A stretch of 35,214 nt of DNA from positions 1 to 35,214 of the forward strand of contig NZ_BJWY01000078.1 in the NCBI RefSeq assembly GCF_007990715.1. Reading direction: 5' to 3'. This DNA is from Nocardia seriolae NBRC 15557 (GTDB lineage Bacteria > Actinomycetota > Actinomycetes > Mycobacteriales > Mycobacteriaceae). The position numbers and the translations under genes are program-made. This document shows, one piece after another, positions 35,133 to 35,214 of the stretch (the stretch's first letter is position 1; the number at the start of each line of letters is the position of its first letter). Below the pieces are notes generated by a model. The model made no database searches. It was not told where the DNA came from and saw nothing but the letters and a program-made list of their open reading frames with translations.

Positions 35133-35214
35133 TCGTCTCCAGCACTAGTCGCTTCTGCAGGGCGATCGGGCCGATCAGATCTCGCCATCTGTTTCGACTT
35201 CGTCGAACTAGTGT

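Overview
The window is high-GC DNA from a mycolic-acid-type actinomycete, most likely Nocardia or a close relative. The best evidence is the block at 23529-30699: a PgsA2-like phosphatidyltransferase, gcvH, the FHA switch protein garA, the MerR regulator ftsR, a DUF151 nuclease-like gene, a second MerR gene, a tandem glycine riboswitch and gcvP. This matches the Rv1822-Rv1832 neighbourhood of Mycobacterium tuberculosis and the odhI-ftsR neighbourhood of Corynebacterium. A CYP125-type steroid P450, a ChoD-like oxidase and two MmpL transporters fit the same order.

Layout. 1-2296: the truncated 5' end of a sugar methyltransferase (minus) faces a polyprenyl-phosphate sugar transferase (plus), so this is the edge of a polysaccharide or glycosylation locus. 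2401-7105: a small EACC1 protein overlaps a 1448-residue caspase-like protease/NTPase/helical-repeat protein, a two-gene conflict or regulated-cell-death type system. 7115-7957 (minus): a two-trefoil ricin-type lectin cut by an in-frame amber codon. 8270-10230: CYP125-like P450 and an overlapping TetR regulator, with a KstR-type half-site pair at the P450 ribosome-binding site. 10285-14660 (minus): a small PLDc_N membrane protein, an MmpL transporter and a ThrE-type exporter. 14714-20701 (plus): acyl-CoA oxidase, a coupled leader peptide plus a second MmpL with an 18-bp coding repeat, cytochrome b561 and a PAP2-like protein. 20654-23378 (minus): NERD-like membrane protein and ChoD-like GMC oxidoreductase. 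23529-30699 (plus): the conserved core block. 30687-35132: MFS exporter with divergent Lrp/AsnC regulator, a DUF2510-LURP protein, a TPR-like protein and an unrecognised membrane protein.

How genes work together. GcvH and GcvP are two of the glycine cleavage proteins. gcvP sits behind its own terminator, promoter and glycine riboswitch, and GcvT is not in the window. GarA links Ser/Thr kinase signalling to 2-oxoglutarate and glutamate metabolism. CYP125, the ChoD-like oxidase and the acyl-CoA oxidase could all act on sterols or lipids, but they are not in one operon. The most unusual locus is EACC1 plus the caspase-NTPase protein. No rRNA, tRNA, insertion sequence, phage gene or CRISPR array was seen.
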